64,000 bases of DNA, taken from Verpa conica (Eukaryota; Ascomycota; Pezizomycetes; Pezizales; Morchellaceae). Location: the NCBI GenBank assembly GCA_033030425.1, contig JAUFSD010000004.1, positions 620,001-684,000 on the forward strand. The letters are read 5' to 3'. Numbering within the stretch: position 1 is the stretch's first letter; each line of letters opens with the position of its first letter. A program made the position numbers and the translations under genes. Under the pieces are notes generated by a model, which was not told the DNA's origin, did no database searches, and saw only the letters and a program-made list of their open reading frames with translations. Shown one piece after another: positions 1 to 10,128 of this stretch.

Positions 1-1692
1 TACTTTAGCTTACTTTCTCTTCAATACCCATTTTTTTTTTGTTTTTCATCCTCTTTACTAACTTCCTTATATCTATCATCGGAAACAGACTATGACCTAC
101 TGGCATGGTGTTTCTACTACCTATTATATTGGGTTTACACTTGTTTCCTTTTTTAGATCCCGCAGAGCACGAGCGAGCGTGTGGTGTATGTACTATTAGC
201 GTGTGATGGTGTTGATCTCCTTTTTTATTACTACTTGTGGTTTTATCCAGCATCCTGGTTTCCTTTCTCGGATATATTTTTGTACAGCTTATTCTTTCTC
301 TTTTTCCTGGGATATGAGTGGGGGGAGTATGTGGAGCTGAGGGATAGGAAAGTCACCTTATCAACATCATACTATTGGAGCGATGATCAAGACACGAGGT
401 ACATGAGAAGAGGCACGGCACGCCCCACTACCTTGGACCAATTATTTCGTCCGGGGAATTGAGGGGAATGGTGAGGGCGACAAGGCAGCTACTCTTCTTG
501 GCCTTCTTCGGAAAATAAGCCCATGTGGATTGTTCCACCCTACGCATGCCACGGGAAATCGCGCGGGAACGGGTGTTTATAGTATTGTCTTAAACTATTT
601 CATTTAGCGGCAAGTGCAATTTGGTTTTTAGGGGGCTTGTTGGAGTACATGTAGCTGGGAATTTGTACGTTGGGAAGTTGTTTTTCTTTTTCATTTCATT
701 TCGTTTTGTCATTATGACGGAACTTGTATTCTATAACGACATTTTTTCTTGTTTCTTGTTTCCCACCCTTAGCTAGCAGTGTCTTGGGTATTTTTTTATT
801 GCGGGGAAAGCTGGGGAAATCTGGAAGGCTGGTATTTGGAAGGGGCTGGGTACTGGATATTCTTGGGTTAACGGAAAAGATATGATCTCATGTATGTAAA
901 ATAGGCTACCACAAATAAATTAACGATATTTTCAAACAACTCATCTCAGCTGAGCCAACAATTCCCAGAGCGCCTTGTCTTTTCAGTTGAGTGATCTTAC
1001 CCAAGAAACACGTAGCATATGTACTTATAATTCCCGATGAACTGGCGGCCGAGAAGCGGATATATGCATTCTACTGTTTTATGGCATAAATGAAGAGCCG
1101 GTTCAGGGAACCTTTCTGCTTTTCTTTCATCTATCTAGCTTTCATATATATATATAATATATATTACAAGATCACAAGCTACAAGTACATGAAGATACTC
1201 AGCATCGCATAACAGCACAATAGCCTGCAATGACCTTACTATGAGCTCCACCCACCCGCTCGGAAATTGAAAACCGATTAACGAGGATCAACACCACCAC
1301 CTCACGGACCTATATGCATATGTACTGGAGATTACGAGGTTCACCCCGGCAACATTATTTTTTTTGGTGTTTGAAAATCATCATGTTAGACAGAACCAGT
1401 CTGTGCGGCGGCTGTGCCTTTGCCGTGCAGACCGACGCGCTCCAAAACCAAGATTGTTGGAACTCAGGAACCCGGCCAGGTGGACTTTCTAGAGTTTCTT
1501 TTCTCTTTGGGAATAGGGACCAAAGCGCGCCAGGGGCACGTGGAGGGTACATGTGATGCTTGGCAAGCCGCTGCCAAGAGTTAATATCGAGGGATCAGTC
1601 ATTGGTGTGACAGAAGACGTCAGTCACTTCAACGTCCACACTGTCAATTTGCCTATATCGCGAGATAAATATTTTTTTTTTTTAAAAAAGGA
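1..1692. other. Intergenic / leader region, no gene seen
   Basis: No open frame here looks like a conserved protein. The first 500 bases are pyrimidine/T-rich, as in the 3' end or leader of a neighbouring gene outside the window. An AT microsatellite run lies at about 1145-1165. A TACATGTA palindrome sits near 645. The last part is the leader of the gene that starts at 1693. Confidence 0.5.
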
Positions 1693-2130
1693 ATGTCGGA
1701 TATTGCTCGGCTTGCAGCGCAGACTCTTGTGCAGGATACACATCTCATTCACGATCCATCTCCCGCTGAGCACATTGCCCCTTCCACCTCTGCCGATACC
1801 AAGCTACATCTCCACCACAACGACTCCCACGGCATCGACTCTGAAGATGAGGGCGATGATGCAAAGTCCATCTCCTCATCTGTCATCAACGAGGGTCCAG
1901 TGAGGAAAAAGCTTCCCCCATTACCAGATTTGAGGTTCGAGCAGAGTTATTTGGCATCTATAGCACCTGCGCAGGGCGTGTGGTGGAAGATTGTGTTGAT
2001 CACGTTGAAAGATCAGTGCTTGATGCCGTTACTTCAGGGGGTGGGGTATAATTTGTTTGTTGCGGGGTTTAGGACTTGGAATCGTGGGGCGAAATTTTCT
2101 GGGGCAGGTGTGGGAGGTAAGTTTACCTAG
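1693..2130 (+). CDS. DUF1770 family protein (ATG43-like mitophagy receptor family)
   Basis: Predicted 145-aa protein with an acidic, Ser-rich N-terminal half (SEDEGDDAKSISSS around residues 50-65) and then the block KLPPLPDLRFEQSYLASI at about residues 73-90, which is the hallmark of the fungal DUF1770 family. A hydrophobic stretch follows (about 94-125), consistent with a membrane-associated C-terminal part. From family knowledge, the fission yeast Atg43 mitophagy receptor belongs to this family; assigning that role here is inference. The ATG lies just after an A-rich tract. A perfect donor GTAAGT sits 15 bases before the stop, so the real protein may splice into a further exon and differ at the C terminus. 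Convergent with HIS6. Confidence 0.72.
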   Translation: MSDIARLAAQTLVQDTHLIHDPSPAEHIAPSTSADTKLHLHHNDSHGIDSEDEGDDAKSISSSVINEGPVRKKLPPLPDLRFEQSYLASIAPAQGVWWKIVLITLKDQCLMPLLQGVGYNLFVAGFRTWNRGAKFSGAGVGGKFT

Positions 2131-2473
2131 GGTTGGGGTTGTGGCTGGTAAGGGAAGGGAAGGAGACTGATCTGGGAGAGGGGTATAGCGAGAGTGAGGA
2201 GGTGGTGGTGGGGCGTTAATAACTGGGAGCTTCCGAAGGGGAGGTAACCGGGGGGACTACTTCTCTTGGGAGTAAGTGGCGATGAAGCATTGGGTTTTAG
2301 CCATGTTTCTGGTCTATCCAGGGAGCTTGCATCAATGGGAACTCACATTTTTCTATGATGATTGTTTGAGAAGCTGATACACGTATGGATTGTGTTCTAT
2401 ACGTGTATATCTACAGTAGTATAACTCTTTTTATGCACTAGTATAGAATATCTGTGTCAAATATACATACTTC

Positions 2474-3359
2474 TTATGGCTTTTGATTCCATTTAACACA
2501 GTCATCAAACAGTACTTTATCACCTCCGAAGATATCCAGTGCGCTCCCATAGGTCAAATCAACCTTCCCACCCGACAAATTGTCTACGGTCTCTAGATCT
2601 TTAATGCTATATGCCCCCCCTGCATAGGTAGTTGGGATAGTAACCCACTCTCCAAGCGCCTTTACTAAATCTCTATCAATGCCTCTGCATAAGCCTTCTA
2701 CATCTGCTGCATGGATTAGGAACTCGCTGCAGTAAGCAGATAGGAGATCGAGGGTTTCTATGTGGATTAGTTAGAATAAAGTGAGAGAGTGTGTGGAAAA
2801 TGGTAGGAGTACCTTTGTTGACTTCCATGTCAGTCATAGTCTGCCACCTATTCATAGCGACAATCCATTTATCGTCCCGCCTCCGACACGATAAATCTAT
2901 AACCAAATTTTCTTTCCCACCAACAGCCGTCAGAACCTCCTCAAGTCTCTCTATGCTAAACTTGGCATCTGGAAACAAATACGATGTGATAATAACCTAC
3001 TAATCGTCGTTTACATTAGTAAGTCTCTGTCCCCCCTAATAGTTAGCCCTACATACCTGAGAAGCACCCTTCTTAATCCATGCCTTCGCATTCCCTCTAT
3101 TAATCCCTCCACCAACTTGTAATCCTTGTGGCCAAGTCCTTAACGCACTCTCAGCAGCCTCATCACAGCCAGCACCAAGCATAATGACATGGCACCCAGT
3201 GACATTATTATCCTTGTAGAGGGACGCAAAATGTGATGCGGGCTGAGTAGACGTAAAGTTCGTTTTGAGTTTGTCGGGGGAGGAGTCTGAGAGGGTTCCA
3301 CCGACTATTTGTTTTACGACACCACGGTGTATATCGATACATCCACGGAATTTTGTCAT
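2474..3359 (-). CDS. HIS6: Phosphoribosylformimino-AICAR ribotide isomerase (histidine biosynthesis, HisA family)
   Basis: Three exons: 3359-3057, 2996-2813, 2757-2474, giving 256 aa, the usual length of fungal His6. It catalyses the Amadori rearrangement ProFAR to PRFAR, fourth step of histidine synthesis, in the cytosol. Seen: N-terminal FRGCIDIH with the catalytic Asp, then VKQIVGGTL; the phosphate-binding loop [12 protein letters not shown] at about residues 80-90; [11 protein letters not shown] in the middle; and the second phosphate loop TYAGGAYS near residue 205. Both introns are 54-60 nt with GTATGT/GTACTC donors and TAG acceptors; the second holds a CTAAC branch point. Splicing joins GASQ to VIITSYLF and VNK to ETLDLL, as in the family. 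A telobox-like TAGGGTTAGGGTTT lies about 90 bp upstream. Confidence 0.95.
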
Positions 3360-3449
3360 TTTGTTGGTATGTGAAGGGGTGGTGGGGTTCTTGCGTCAAG
3401 GATTTGGCGGGGTCGGAGCCTCCTTTTTTCCCTCCATCTCAGGTACGCG

Positions 3450-3463
3450 TAGGGTTAGGGTTT
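3450..3463. promoter_or_regulatory. Telobox-like element upstream of HIS6
   Basis: TAGGGTTAGGGTTT, two overlapping TTAGGG units, about 91-104 bp upstream of the HIS6 start. The same 14 bases recur upstream of the CBP6-like gene. Binding by a Tbf1/TRF-type factor is inference. Confidence 0.5.
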
Positions 3464-4910
3464 TTGAATCTATGCGTAAGGTAAAACCATAATGGGTCTA
3501 AACAATGCTCAAGTTTTGATCATCCATGATCCTTTCACTATCGATTACACTATCTAATCTTGCATTATCCCTATCCCTAGTTTCTGGGAACTTATGATGC
3601 AATCTGTTTGATGATTCAGATATGGTGGTTTTTTATTTTTATAATTTCCATCCCCGGAAAATGTAAGGAGTAGTGCAAGGATCACAACCTCTGATAAACA
3701 CTGTATACGAAACACCCGTTATCTTAAATCTTGTATGTATTGTGTATCGATAAACATGTGTTCTAGCGTGCAGTGCTATTTCCCCGGAAACTGATCAAGC
3801 GGCCTATATGCTTATGCAGGGCTCTCCCGACGGCTCGACGTTCCAGTAATATGGACTGTTGGAGAACCCGAGGTAGCGCTTCGTACCCCCTAAGACGCCG
3901 TAGCCGAGGCGCTAATTGCACGTGCGACTATCTAAGATTACAGAAATATATCCAAATAAGTGGGAACGGATACGAAATTACCGTGACTGACGGTATCGGG
4001 TCTGTTAGAGATGAGCTAGATATTGAGTAGGGAATCGACACGGGAGTCTATATCTAACAAGCACGACACAGGTGAAATACTAAAAATTTATCCTGGTCAC
4101 TGTTACATGTATTTATTTGTGGGACGGATGGTATGTGGTTGGGTAGGGAGCTCTGATAGCCTATGAAGGCAGTGTAACGTGGCTTATAAGGTATCACTCG
4201 AAAGTAGGTAAACCCAGCTGGCCAGACTATTAGGTATACTTCCTAATTAATGTGTATAAGATTTAAAAATATGATCATAAGTAAATTTATTAGTACTGGT
4301 GTATTTCTCGAGGCCCTTGGTGATAATCCAACTAAGATTCACTTAGGGGGACCGTAGTTTATATTTTATGGGGATAATAATAACTACTTACCTATGTAAT
4401 ATTGACACCTTAAAAAGACACAAATCTAGAACCACCACCACCACAAACACAAGATATATCAGCCCAATAAATTGTTAGCATGAAGAATGAGACCAGATAA
4501 AAAATTTCGTCATGGTAAAATGTCTTTTTGACTGCTAAATCTTACTCTCTTGTGGGCTCTTCATAGCTACAAAATTTTTTTTGATATAGTAGGACCTACT
4601 ACTTCACCTAAAACTTATTTTTAGCTATTATATGGTATATGTGTAAGGTTCTAATATTTGTCTAATTAGTTTTTTGAATTTAAAGGTGGATGTGGGTTGT
4701 TGTCGCTGTAATTATATAAATAGGCGGTTATTTTTGTATCCGTACAATAATAATACCTTGATTTATTTTCTAGATAGTCTTCTCGTTAGTAGGATTTTTT
4801 ACATATGGTGATGTTTAAAGACTATAGTTAATTAGATGTGAAAATTAGTCATTATGGCTGGGAGGGGCGAGGGGCGAGAAAAGAAGGAACGACTTAAGGT
4901 AGGAATTGAG

Positions 4911-4982
4911 CTAGTCTCGTGCCCGGCCCCTATGACAGCTTGCGGTGCTCGCAATAGCTATGGGTGGGGGTTCGGGCGAGCT
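4911..4982. mobile_element. Short degenerate MITE-like inverted-repeat element
   Basis: Begins CTAGTCTCGTGCCCGGCCCC and ends GGGGTTCGGGCGAGCTT, an imperfect inverted repeat whose left end matches the termini of the elements at 47241 and 52270. It is flanked by GGAATTGAG and AGAATTGAG, a 9-bp direct repeat with one mismatch, as expected for an old target-site duplication. No coding capacity. Confidence 0.5.
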
Positions 4983-5428
4983 TAGAATTGAGCCCACTCT
5001 CAATATATGTGGTTTGACCAAAGCAATGAGATGTGCTATATAACCCCTTACACTACGTAGCTACATGTACGTTGCAAGAACTGCTAGTACGTATTTTCAA
5101 AACCATACATAAGCTGCTGGCTTGATTCTAGCCTGGGATAAAAAATGCATGAAACAGTAAATTTATAGAGTCTATTAGAATATCATATTTCCTAATGAAT
5201 ATATTGTTTCTCCTGTTATGGCAGAGCCGAGGATGAAATATTGCTAATTTTAGGGGCATTACAGTACTAGAAAAGGTCGAGACTTTATAATTTAAGTTTT
5301 TTAAAGCTTCCCCTAGACTAAAATAATGACGTTGTTTAGAAACTCTCGTATTATTTATTTGTTCACATCAGGCATTTAGAATACATAACGTACATCATAT
5401 TACTCCACAAACCTAAGGAATCTATTTC

Positions 5429-7092
5429 TTATCTCCGTAGACGAACAACAAATACACCACGCTCGATAGTGTTGATAATTATCCAACCACTCTTAAACAG
5501 CCCGTAACTAGCCCAGGTACCGACAAAATTGATAACACCACCTTCTACATCATCTTCAGGGTAAACATCAAAGAACCCAACTTCCTTCACGCCAGCACCG
5601 GTGGGGTCAGACGGGATACTAGAAACGTCAAGTATCCGAAGGCCAGCACCATAGTTAGATTGGTAGGCCAAACCATCCTTAATGTATTGGTTGTGGTCAA
5701 TTGACTTCTGACCTGACTTGTAGTATCCGGTCTGGAGAGGGTATTCGAGAGAACTGATGTTCCAGATGTAGGTGACTGAGCTCTGTTAGTAATAAATCTC
5801 AATAGTAAACAGGCCAAGGGAAATTACCAGGGAATCCATCTGCTGCAGGTCCACTGCCGCGGTATTCGTCATACTCATCATCCATAAGAAGGAATTCCTG
5901 GTTATTTGGGTCAAGAAGCCACCCTTGATGAGTGTACTCAGCACCTGTATAAGATGTACGGGAGATTATGCTGGTGTTTGTCTTGTCGGTGACATCGTAG
6001 ATGGTAAGGGTGTCTTCGTTGTATCCATAGCAGATATCGCGGCCAAGGTATTTTTTGTCGGGACCCTTATACTCAAGACACTGAGCGTCGTGGACGTAGC
6101 CGTCCTGGGCAGCGCATCCAGGGCTGGTGGGTTTTGTGGGATCTGACAGGTCAATAAAAATCAGACCGGCCGCACATGTGCTGTTCCTGGGCTGAGCTCC
6201 GACACTGACTGCGTAGCCGAAGTCTTGGTTGACGACAATATTATGGGTACGTCTTATTTTACAGATAGGTTAGATAAAAATTCTTGTAAAGATAATATTC
6301 TCTCTGGGTACTAGGGAAGCTCACCCAATTGGTAGTCCGGTAAACATTCCGGTGACATCAGTCTCTGGATTAAAAACCTTTGGCGCCGCAAATGGGTTCC
6401 ACCAAGGCTTGACATCCAGAAGCTGAGATTTGTATTAGTATTTTACAAATATGCTCGGCATGGTGTTTTTAGACTTACCTTCCTCAGGTCAAAGATTTGG
6501 ATGTTGTGGTTCAGTGCCTCAGATCCAATGATGGCGTAGTGGTCAAGGACCCGGATTTCTAAATCCCTATCAGTCAAAAACCCTCTATTTTATTATTTTT
6601 TACTCAATACATACCACGCCAAATAGCTGGTAGACTCCCTTTAGTATTGGGAAGTCTTCCAACGTAATCCAAACGACCATCTAAAGTAACCTCTGCAAAT
6701 GCAGCTCCATCGGCTTGGCCAATAATAATGAACTCACGTCCAGTAGGCGAAGTCCAGCCCCAAGTGCTGCTTCCCTCGCCGGTTGTACTACCAAGATCGG
6801 CGTGAGAAAGGAAGTACCTTAAGTCAATGTTCTTGCATCGGAAGGTTGTGTTGACGCCAGAGCCTGCATATCCGTTTACGCAAGGCCTGTATGTTTGAAT
6901 CTTGTCCCAGATACTTGATTTGTACTTTCCTTCGCTTCTTTGAATGGCGAAGTTCGACATTTTTGCCTCCATAAGGCTGTTGTGGACGGCTCCAGACACA
7001 TACTTCTCTTGCTTGGCCGGATTGCGGATTTCCTTACCAAGTGCGAGAGGCGCAGCGGCCAAAAGGATAGAAGCTGTAGAAAGGAACTTCAT
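5429..7092 (-). CDS. Secreted choice-of-anchor-B / LVIVD-repeat protein
   Basis: Five exons (7092-6615, 6558-6479, 6422-6325, 6252-5828, 5775-5429) encode 475 aa. The N terminus MKFLSTASILLAAAPLALG is a clear signal peptide. Family blocks seen in order: WGWTSPTGREFIIIGQADG (about 105-125), the LPNTKGSLPAIWREIRV region, HAxxGSEALNHNIQIFDL, GRTHNIVVNQDFGYAVSVG, GLIFIDLSDPTKP, DGYVHDAQCLEYKGPD, GRDICYGYNEDTLTIYDVTD, YTHQGWLLD, LLMDDEYDEY and the closing GVFVVRLRR. These define a beta-propeller-like family found in many bacteria and in fungi; its substrate is unknown and no catalytic residues can be named. Several N-glycosylation sites (NTT, NST, NTS) fit secretion. Exon 5 has three possible AG acceptors within 12 bases; only CTCAG/TCACC keeps frame. 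A TATA box lies about 85 bp upstream. Wide empty regions on both sides. Confidence 0.88.
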
Positions 7093-7175
7093 GTTGGTAT
7101 ATCAATTGATAAGAGCAGAGACCTAGGGAACCGTGAAGAGTAGGCTGGTTGTGAGACCCTCTGAGGGACCAGAGC

Positions 7176-7183
7176 TTTATATA
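7176..7183 (-). promoter_or_regulatory. TATA box of the LVIVD-repeat gene
   Basis: TATATAAA on the minus strand, about 84 bp before the start codon. A canonical TATA element suggests regulated rather than housekeeping expression; that reading is inference. Confidence 0.55.
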
Positions 7184-9739
7184 GGAAATTCATTGATACG
7201 TATATACCCCACACTGGAGCCTTGGCGGGAATTGACTATTTTTGAATGATGATATTGGCCAGTATAATGGCGAAGCACAAGATATTCTGGCCCCAGTTAG
7301 CTTAGCCTCTTTTTTTTATTGCTCGATTCATGGCCAATACGTTATGGTTAAGATTGTTGTTGCCATAGACAGTACGCATCGGAGGTTTACCGGATTCAAG
7401 ATACCAAGCCCGTGCAAATTCTCGGCACAAGCCATAATAAGTGAAAGGGCAACAAAATATAAATGCACCAATCTAGTCACACTAGGAGGCGACCAATAAT
7501 ATATCTTTAAACTTAGTAAACCTATTAGCATGTGGGTTGAGCTTATCCACATAAATCTTTGGACAGGGGCTGCAGTAATAGGTATTACACCATAAAAGAT
7601 TTAAGGCCCACCGCTTACTTCCGACTCGGAAAGATATCTTATCGAGGCCCTGTAAAACGTCTTGATACCCTGATAATTCAGTTTAGACTCATCAGCTAAG
7701 AGGGTTGACACCGAAGATAATTTCTCATTTCCACGCTTGACACGGAAAATAGATCTTACTACGGTACTACCTTGATTCATATGACCGAGCCCCTCGACTT
7801 GGTGATATTACTATGTACTTGAATTTAGTAGTACCGTGAGGAGGTTCAATTAAAGTAGGTGGTACAAAATTTGAATCCTTGGCGATGATCATCCCTGCTA
7901 TGCCCGCTTTAAGCCTCATTTGATATCTGGAAACTCCGCACCCGTTGTCGGGGCGGAGTGGGCCGTGAGTATAAATTTTTTTTCCATGGTCTTCTCGAGC
8001 ATGTAATTATGGTAGCTTTCATGCTGGATATGGTGAGCTTGTGGTCCTAGAATTAGATAATCATATGGTAGAAGGTAATTTGCCCGTGGGTAACCGGGTT
8101 CGAGAGTCCATCAAAGCCGTTAGATATGTGCCTGATAAACGGCCCTACGCCACTTCATAATAAGCTGTAAGTCTAGAAGCGGGGGTTTGCCGAGTTTGGT
8201 TTACCGTTGGAGAATAATCGAAGGATCCACAAATAAGTCAGCCGCGTAAGAGTTCTTCCTTCCTAATCGGGTTTCGGTTTTCGCCGGGGCGGGCTGAGTT
8301 GTGCTGGGGAAACCTTATCTGAGCCTTCACTAATATTAGAAGTAGGTGGCCCTCCTTCAGTCGAGGAAGATATCCTCACTTTATATACAGATAAAAACAA
8401 AAATTCAACGGTGATGAAAACCAGCTCATATCTGCTCTAACCCTTGGGTTTGCAACCATCATATAATATTCACTACATAGGCCAAGCCAAAATATTACTG
8501 TACCAAGATTAAATGAGTTGGGCTTTCTAGTGGCAGTTGTAAGCAACCGGGAAACGATGTCGCAATACAAAGTCACTAACGGGCTATCTCTTGGCATTCC
8601 CCCCAGCCTTCATCACCTTCCTCCGGAAAATTGATATGAGGGTTTCGTACGTAAAGAAATCATAAATTAATATATCGTCCCGGCACTTTATTAATCCCGC
8701 ATACAAGATCCCAACAGTCCTGTTATACCGCTGTATAATTCTCGTATTCTGGGAGCTACCCCAACATATGTATCAGGACTATAGTACGCTAACCTCGTTT
8801 ATCTAGAAGGGACCCTATTACCCTATTACCCTATTCGTTCTTTGTTCTTGGTTGTATTTACTTTGTTCTTCCCTCCTGGAGCGAATAAATTATATCTCAA
8901 GATAACATAAGGAGTGGGATATTACGTGGAATCGAGGATATAACCACCATGACTAAACTCTAGCTAGGTATATATATCCCATATACCCTTAATACATACT
9001 AAGTTATTGCGCATCAGATTAAGGCTGAGCTTGTACTTTCCGTATTTATTGCATAGTAGCTACGTAAGAATACATGTATGTTAGGTAACTCTTGATATTA
9101 GCTTAAAGATAGAAAAAACCTTATAACTTTCCCCTCCCAAACATGTCTACCGACTATAGATCATATAAGTGCGCCTACCACAAGATTTCACTTGATAACT
9201 TTAACCCCAACAGTCCTCATTATATAGAATTTACTAATAAAATAGCAGAACCGATTATATTATGCTGCGCTGATATTTACCCTATTGGGGTATCACTCGA
9301 GTTTATTAATCACATATAGGTATATCACTATTATATATTCTCTATCTCGGGCTGTTCACGGCTTGCTATGGAGGCTTTGCTGAAATGAACTAGGTACAGA
9401 ATCAGACTATTTAGGAAGTCCCATGTATTTATTCATTTAGGAAGCCCTCCAACGTACGGTCAACCGAGTGAGATTTTATCACCCTTACCATTTTCAACTA
9501 ACGATCGTTTCTCGCCTATGTGTATTTAGCGTCCAAGAGCCATTGTCTCTCACTAGTCATTACTTTTGCCATTATTCTTCCACTTCCATATACTGTAGGA
9601 AACTTGCAACTTGTAATAAGTCTTGGTTACAGCCTTTCCTTTCCTTTCCTCCACACTTTACAAACACACTCAAGGTTTGCTATCAAGGCACCTACTATTG
9701 ACCTATCAAAAACTAGTGTTTTTAATCATCGCCTCCATC
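7184..9739. other. Gene-free stretch
   Basis: Frames are short and without recognisable domains. It contains three tandem 8-bp units CCCTATTA at about 8813-8835, a TACATGTA near 9071 and a TATCACTCGA motif near 9289. No tRNA or transposon core was recognised. Confidence 0.5.
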
Positions 9740-10128
9740 ATGCTCCCTACTACTAAGCCAACCCACCAGCTCGTCGAAACCATTGACCCTAATCCCAAAC
9801 TTCACAAACCCGCATTCCACGCAAAGACAGCCCCCGACCAAAAACCGCTCACCCGCAAGGTATACACATAGACTCTCTAGAATTAACTAGAACTAACATA
9901 AAAATCACTTCCAAGCTTTTTATCCTCGGATTCCTCCTCCCACCCGTCGTTCCATGGATCGTCTGTATCGTCATCGTCAATTTCAAGCCTACTACCAAGG
10001 CTACGAAAGAAGATCAATACTGGGCATTCCTATGCACAATTGCGCTGGTTGTGACTTTTGCACTTTCTGGGGGTGTGGTGGTGATGTTAGGAGTGGAGTT
10101 TGGGTGGCTCCATAGGGTGGCTTCTTGA
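9740..10128 (+). CDS. Small two-transmembrane-helix protein, unknown function
   Basis: Two exons, 9740-9859 and 9916-10128, encode 110 aa. The intron (56 nt) has GTATAC donor, two CTAAC-like branch sequences and a CCAAG acceptor, and joins ...KPLTRK to LFILGFLLPP in phase 0. The N-terminal 40 residues are polar and Pro/Lys/His-rich. Then come two hydrophobic helices: FILGFLLPPVVPWIVCIVIV (about 42-61) and FLCTIALVVTFALSGGVVVM (about 78-97), with a charged loop KATKEDQY between. This would be a hairpin membrane protein with both ends in the cytosol by the positive-inside rule. I recognise no family. The frame can be extended upstream to 9623 but the extension looks like leader sequence. Coding status is inferred from splice signals plus the clean helices. 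Confidence 0.6.

Larger units (their letters stand above)
3360..5428. other. Gene-free A+T-rich stretch
   Basis: No supportable coding frame. It contains the HIS6 promoter with a telobox (3450-3463), a TACATGTA near 4104, another near 5062, a TATCACTCGA motif near 4190, and a short MITE-like element at 4911-4982. Confidence 0.6.

Noticed and set aside
8813..8835. Tandem CCCTATTA units as an interstitial telomere
   Set aside because: The unit differs from the TTAGGG telomere repeat and there are only three copies.
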